DNA of 64,000 bases from Kerstersia sp052103615 (GTDB taxonomy: Bacteria > Pseudomonadota > Gammaproteobacteria > Burkholderiales > Burkholderiaceae_B): NCBI RefSeq assembly GCF_052103615.1, contig NZ_JBQEKA010000002.1, positions 1 through 64,000 on the forward strand, in the 5' to 3' direction. This document shows positions 60,180 to 64,000 of the stretch, piece by piece. The first letter of the stretch is position 1. Each line of letters starts with the position of its first letter. The position numbers and the translations under genes were made by a program. The notes under the pieces were generated by a model, which worked only from the letters and a program-made list of their open reading frames with translations, was not told where the DNA came from and did not search any database.

Positions 60180-63100
60180 GTGCGTCTTACGCAGATCAAG
60201 CTCGCCGGCTTCAAATCCTTCGTTGATCCGACGGTGATTCCGGTGCCCAGCCAACTGGTGGGCGTCGTCGGGCCGAATGGCTGTGGCAAATCCAATATCA
60301 TCGACGCCGTGCGTTGGGTGTTGGGCGAGACTCGCGCCTCTGAATTGCGCGGTGAGTCCATGCAGGACGTCATCTTCAATGGTTCGGGGCAACGCCGCCC
60401 GGCCGGCCGCGCCTCGGTTGAACTGGTTTTCAGCAACGATGCGGGCCGAGCGGCCGGGCAATGGAGCACCTACGCCGAGATTGCCGTGCGCCGTGTGCTG
60501 ACACGCGACGGGGCCAGCAGCTATTTCATCAATAACCAGCAGGTGCGGCGGCGCGACATTCATGATCTGTTCCTCGGGACAGGCCTGGGCGCGCGGGGTT
60601 ACGCCATCATCGGCCAGGGCATGATTAACCGGCTGATTGAAGCCAAGCCCGAAGAGCTGCGGGTGTATCTGGAAGAGGCCGCCGGGGTGTCGCGCTATAA
60701 AGAGCGCCGCCGGGAAACGGAAAACCGTTTGTCCGATACCCGCGAGAATCTGACGCGGGTGGAGGATATCCGCCGCGAACTGGATACCCAGCTGGAAAAG
60801 CTGGAGGCGCAGGCCGAGGTGGCGCGCCATTACCGCGCTTTGCAGGAAGAAGGGGAGCGCAAGCAGACCTTTCTTTGGTATGTGCGCGAACAGGCGGCGC
60901 GGGAAGAGCAGCGCGGCAGGGCCCGTGAGACCGAGCAGGCCCAGAATGAGCTGGAAGCCGCCATCGCGGCATTGCGCGCGGGTGAAACCGACCTGGAAAG
61001 CCGGCGTCAGGCGCATTATGCCGCCAGTGATGCCGTGCATACGGCGCAGGGCAAAATGTATGAAGCCAATGCGCAGGTCAGCACCTTGGAGGCGGAAATC
61101 CGCCATGTTGTCGATTCCCGCAATCGTTTGCAGGCCCGTCAGGCGCAATTGCAGGCCCAGATGGGGGAATGGCAAGCGCAGCACGAACATTGCCAAAGCC
61201 AGATAGCGGCCACGGAAGACGAGCTGGAAACCGGGGCTGCGCTGGCGGAAGAGGCGCAGATCGCTGCGGTGCAGGCGCAGGATGAATTGCCCGATATCGA
61301 GCGCCAGGTGCGTGAAGCGGCTGTCCGCCGTGACGGGCTGCGCGTTGAATTGTCCAAGCTGGAGCAGCAACTGGCCTTGTCGGCGCAGGCGCAGCGCGAC
61401 GCTGACCGCCAATTGCAGGATCTTGCGGTCCGCCGTGAGCGGCTGGAGCAGGAGTCACGCGGCCTGGAACGGCCTGACCCGCAGCGGCTGGAACAGTTGC
61501 GCGGCGAGTGCGAGGTGCTGGAGGCTAGCCTAGAAGAAGCCCAGGCGGTGCTGGCTGAGCTGGAAGTGCGCTTGCCCGAAGCGGATGGGGCGCGTATTCA
61601 GGCGCAGGCGGGGGCGCAGCATGAAGCCCAGGCGCTGGCGCGTCTGGAGGCGCGTCATGCCGCCCTGGGCAAACTGCAGGAAGATGTCGAAAAGCAGGGG
61701 GCGCTGGCGCCCTGGCTGGCCAAACACGAACTCGATAGCCTGCCGCGCCTGTGGCGCGACCTGAAGGTGGCGCCAGGGTGGGAAACCGCGCTGGAGGCCA
61801 GTTTGCGCGAACGCATGGCAGCCTTGCCTGTCAGCCGTCTGGATTGGGTGCGGGCATTTGTGAACGACCCGCCGCCTGCCCGGCTGGCTTTCTATCAGTT
61901 GCCAGCCTCGCCGTCGGTCCCGGCCGCCGCAGCAGGGCTGACGCCTTTGGCTTCTTTGTTGCAACTGTCAGACCCGCTGCTGCGGGCCTTGCTGCAGGAC
62001 TGGCTGCAAGGGGTATTTACGGCAGAGGATATGGAGCAGGCGCTGGCCCGGCGTGGCTCTTTGCCGCCGGGCAGCGTGCTGGTGCTGCGTAGCGGCCATA
62101 TCGTCGATGCCCATGGTGTGCGTTTCTACGCGGCCGATTCCGAGCAGGCCGGCATGCTGGCGCGGCGCCAGGAATTGGAAAACCTGCAGAAGGAAGCGCG
62201 GGCGCAGCGTTTGCTGGCCGATGCCGCTAAAGATCGTGTGGCGCAGGCAGAAGCGGTCTGGCGTCAGGTGGGCGAATCCATGGGGCCGGCGCGGCAGCGC
62301 GCCGCGGAAGTGACGCGCCGTCTGCATGACGTGCAGCTCGAATACACGCGCATGCAGCAACTGGCAGCCCAATCGGGCGAGCGGGCCGCGCGTTTGCAGG
62401 AAGATTTGGAAGAATTGGCTGCGCTGCAGGAAGAATGGCGCGGCGCGCGGGCGCAAGCCGAAGAGCGTTTCGAGAGTCTGGACGAGGCGCTTGGAGAGCA
62501 GCAGTCGCGTTATGCCGACCTGGAAATTGCGGATGAGGGCTTGGCCGCGCGGGCTGACGCGGCGCGCGCGCGGCTGCGCGAGCTCGATAGGCGGGCCCAG
62601 GAAGCCCAGTTTGCCGAGAAGGGCCTGAAGGCCCGTCTGGACGAATTGCGCCGCAATTTGCAACTGGCGGTCGAGCAGGTGCGGCGGGCAGGGATAGAAC
62701 AGGAACAATTGCAACAGGATCTGGCCGTGCTGGATGCGTCCGCGGCCCAGGCCGGTCTGCAGGATGCGCTGGAAGCGCGCGCCGCTGCCGAGGAGGAACT
62801 CACCCGGGCGCGGATTGAACTGGACAACCTGGCGGGCATGCTGCGCTCTGCCGATGAACAGCGCATGGTGCGCGAGCGGGCGCTGGACCCTTTGCGCGAA
62901 AAAATCACGGCCTTGCAGTTGCAGGAGCAGGCGGCGCGGCTGGCGGTCGAACAATTTGCCGAACAGCTGGATGCGCGCCAACTGGTGCGTGAAGCGCTGG
63001 CGCGAGAACTCGATGCGCTGCCGCCGGATTGGCGTAAGGGCAACTGGCTGCAAAGCGAGGTACAGCGCATTTCGCGTCAGGTCGAAAGCCTGGGGGCAGT

Positions 63101-63710
63101 CAATCTGGCCGCGCTGGAAGAATTGACGACGGCACGTGAGCGCAAGACCTTCCTGGATTCACAGCATGCGGATCTGCTGGAGGCCATCGACACCCTGGAA
63201 GATGCCATTCGCCGCATTGACCGCGAGACGCGGCAACTGCTGCAGGAAACTTTCAATATCGTGAATGGTCACTTTGGAGAGCTGTTCCCGCGCCTGTTCG
63301 GCGGCGGCGAAGCCAAACTGACCATGACCGGCGATGAAATCCTGGATGCCGGCATTCAGGTGATGGCGCAGCCGCCGGGTAAGCGCAACAGCACGATTCA
63401 TCTGCTGTCCGGCGGGGAAAAGGCCTTGACGGCGACGGCGCTGGTGTTTGCGCTCTTCAAGCTGAATCCCGCGCCGTTCTGTCTGCTTGATGAAGTGGAT
63501 GCGCCGCTGGATGACGCCAATACCGAGCGTTATGCCAATCTGGTCAGCAGCATGAGTGATCAAACGCAGTTTCTTTTTATTTCACACAATAAGATTGCAA
63601 TGCAGATGGCAAAGCAGTTGGTCGGCGTTACCATGCAAGAACAAGGGGTATCGCGTATTGTGGCGGTAGATATCGACTTGGCGGCCAAGTGGGCCGATGG
63701 GTCGGCATAG
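60180..63710 (+). CDS. smc: Chromosome segregation protein SMC
   Basis: The 1176-residue condensin ATPase begins at GTG 60180 (MRLTQIKLAGFKSFVDPTV). Walker A is GPNGCGKSN (31-39). Two long coiled coils (about 170-500 and 660-1010) flank a hinge domain (about 510-640, 'HELDSLPRLWRDLKVAPGWE'). The C-terminal head has the ABC signature 'HLLSGGEKALTATALVFALF' and Walker B 'PFCLLDEVDAPLDDANTERY'. It organises the chromosome with ScpA/ScpB. zipA follows after about 100 bases, an arrangement usual for betaproteobacteria. Start codon and length are normal for the family. Confidence 0.96.
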   Translation: MRLTQIKLAGFKSFVDPTVIPVPSQLVGVVGPNGCGKSNIIDAVRWVLGETRASELRGESMQDVIFNGSGQRRPAGRASVELVFSNDAGRAAGQWSTYAEIAVRRVLTRDGASSYFINNQQVRRRDIHDLFLGTGLGARGYAIIGQGMINRLIEAKPEELRVYLEEAAGVSRYKERRRETENRLSDTRENLTRVEDIRRELDTQLEKLEAQAEVARHYRALQEEGERKQTFLWYVREQAAREEQRGRARETEQAQNELEAAIAALRAGETDLESRRQAHYAASDAVHTAQGKMYEANAQVSTLEAEIRHVVDSRNRLQARQAQLQAQMGEWQAQHEHCQSQIAATEDELETGAALAEEAQIAAVQAQDELPDIERQVREAAVRRDGLRVELSKLEQQLALSAQAQRDADRQLQDLAVRRERLEQESRGLERPDPQRLEQLRGECEVLEASLEEAQAVLAELEVRLPEADGARIQAQAGAQHEAQALARLEARHAALGKLQEDVEKQGALAPWLAKHELDSLPRLWRDLKVAPGWETALEASLRERMAALPVSRLDWVRAFVNDPPPARLAFYQLPASPSVPAAAAGLTPLASLLQLSDPLLRALLQDWLQGVFTAEDMEQALARRGSLPPGSVLVLRSGHIVDAHGVRFYAADSEQAGMLARRQELENLQKEARAQRLLADAAKDRVAQAEAVWRQVGESMGPARQRAAEVTRRLHDVQLEYTRMQQLAAQSGERAARLQEDLEELAALQEEWRGARAQAEERFESLDEALGEQQSRYADLEIADEGLAARADAARARLRELDRRAQEAQFAEKGLKARLDELRRNLQLAVEQVRRAGIEQEQLQQDLAVLDASAAQAGLQDALEARAAAEEELTRARIELDNLAGMLRSADEQRMVRERALDPLREKITALQLQEQAARLAVEQFAEQLDARQLVREALARELDALPPDWRKGNWLQSEVQRISRQVESLGAVNLAALEELTTARERKTFLDSQHADLLEAIDTLEDAIRRIDRETRQLLQETFNIVNGHFGELFPRLFGGGEAKLTMTGDEILDAGIQVMAQPPGKRNSTIHLLSGGEKALTATALVFALFKLNPAPFCLLDEVDAPLDDANTERYANLVSSMSDQTQFLFISHNKIAMQMAKQLVGVTMQEQGVSRIVAVDIDLAAKWADGSA

Positions 63711-63807
63711 CATACGGACGCAGCCCGGCGGTGCGGGGCGGGAATGAATCAGGTCCGGTATCGGTACCGGATGCGGGATAGACGCCGGAACAGGCGTGGA
63801 GTTTGGA

Positions 63808-64000
63808 ATGAGTGATTTACAGATTGGTTTGATTATCCTGGGGCTGCTGTTGATCGGCGTGCTGCTGGCGTTCAACTGGTGGCAGGATCGCCGTGTGCGC
63901 CGCCGTATGCAGCAGCAGTTTCAGCCGCCTGCGCACGATCCTTTGCTGGATGCTGAGCAGGGCGCGCGGCTGTCACAGACGGCCGAGCCAGGCATGGGCC
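63808..64000 (+). CDS. zipA: Cell division protein ZipA, 5' part
   Basis: The first 64 codons are in the window and run off its end. They start 'MSDLQIGLIILGLLLIGVLL', a single N-terminal membrane anchor, then a basic patch 'NWWQDRRVRRRMQQQF' and the start of a Pro/Gln-type linker. This is the layout of ZipA, which tethers FtsZ to the membrane; the FtsZ-binding domain would lie beyond the window. The position directly after smc supports the call. Confidence 0.8.
   Translation, partial: MSDLQIGLIILGLLLIGVLLAFNWWQDRRVRRRMQQQFQPPAHDPLLDAEQGARLSQTAEPGMG

Noticed and set aside
1..64000. CRISPR arrays, rRNA genes, insertion sequences, prophage structural genes, biosynthetic gene clusters
   Set aside because: I looked on both strands and saw no repeat-spacer pattern, rRNA, transposase with terminal repeats, capsid or tail gene, or NRPS/PKS signature.

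Overview
This is GC-rich chromosomal DNA from a betaproteobacterium, most probably of the family Alcaligenaceae (Bordetella / Achromobacter / Alcaligenes relatives). The grounds are a complete 13-gene nuo operon in betaproteobacterial order, an OmpR/EnvZ-type pair resembling Bordetella RisA/RisS, a general porin with a C-terminal Phe, and the closing block tsaB-rimI / type-4 UDG / lplT / smc / zipA. Genus and species cannot be fixed from the sequence alone. Almost all of the window is ordinary core genome with short intergenic gaps.

Layout. 1-6582: the 3' end of a DUF4351 protein, then mgtE, a YciA-like thioesterase, an M20 amidohydrolase coupled to an inositol-monophosphatase family gene, and mnmC. 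7012-9231: a GH31-fold protein that appears to have lost its catalytic residues. 9350-13760: a tRNA-Lys(UUU) gene with a strong promoter, followed by a small accessory element (about 4.2 kb) bounded by 25-bp direct repeats of the tRNA 3' end. The element carries a putative tandem ribbon-helix-helix protein, two overlapping unknown ORFs, an XRE regulator with nearby inverted repeats, a small membrane protein, a lipoprotein, a phosphoribosyltransferase and a decayed zinc-ribbon gene. No integrase is visible. 13978-15800: VOC protein, PACE efflux protein, GNAT acetyltransferase. 15926-23566: a large Orn/Lys/Arg decarboxylase divergent from an ABC importer (binding protein, fused permease, ATPase) followed by a histidine phosphatase. 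23813-24904: porin.

25226-39859: nuoABCDEFGHIJKLMN, tightly packed with several ATGA-type overlaps and closed by three consecutive hairpins. 40253-46687: an SDR dehydrogenase, then a minus-strand cluster (SDR, TIM-barrel isomerase, TRAP transporter DctP-Q-M) divergent from a LysR regulator; this looks like an uptake-and-catabolism unit for an unidentified small organic acid or sugar acid. 46705-53575: GNAT, serB, mfd, the isoprenoid pair ispD-ispF, and a peroxiredoxin. 53649-55773: the RisS/RisA-like two-component system. 56002-64000: a TsaB-RimI fusion, type-4 uracil-DNA glycosylase, lplT, smc and the start of zipA.

The most unusual items are the apparently inactive GH31 protein, the integrase-less tRNA-Lys element with its internally duplicated RHH-like protein, and the TsaB-RimI single-chain fusion. 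I found no CRISPR array, rRNA, recognisable insertion sequence or clearly new multi-gene system; the tRNA-Lys element is the best place to look for one. All functional calls rest on reading motifs by eye, without database searches.
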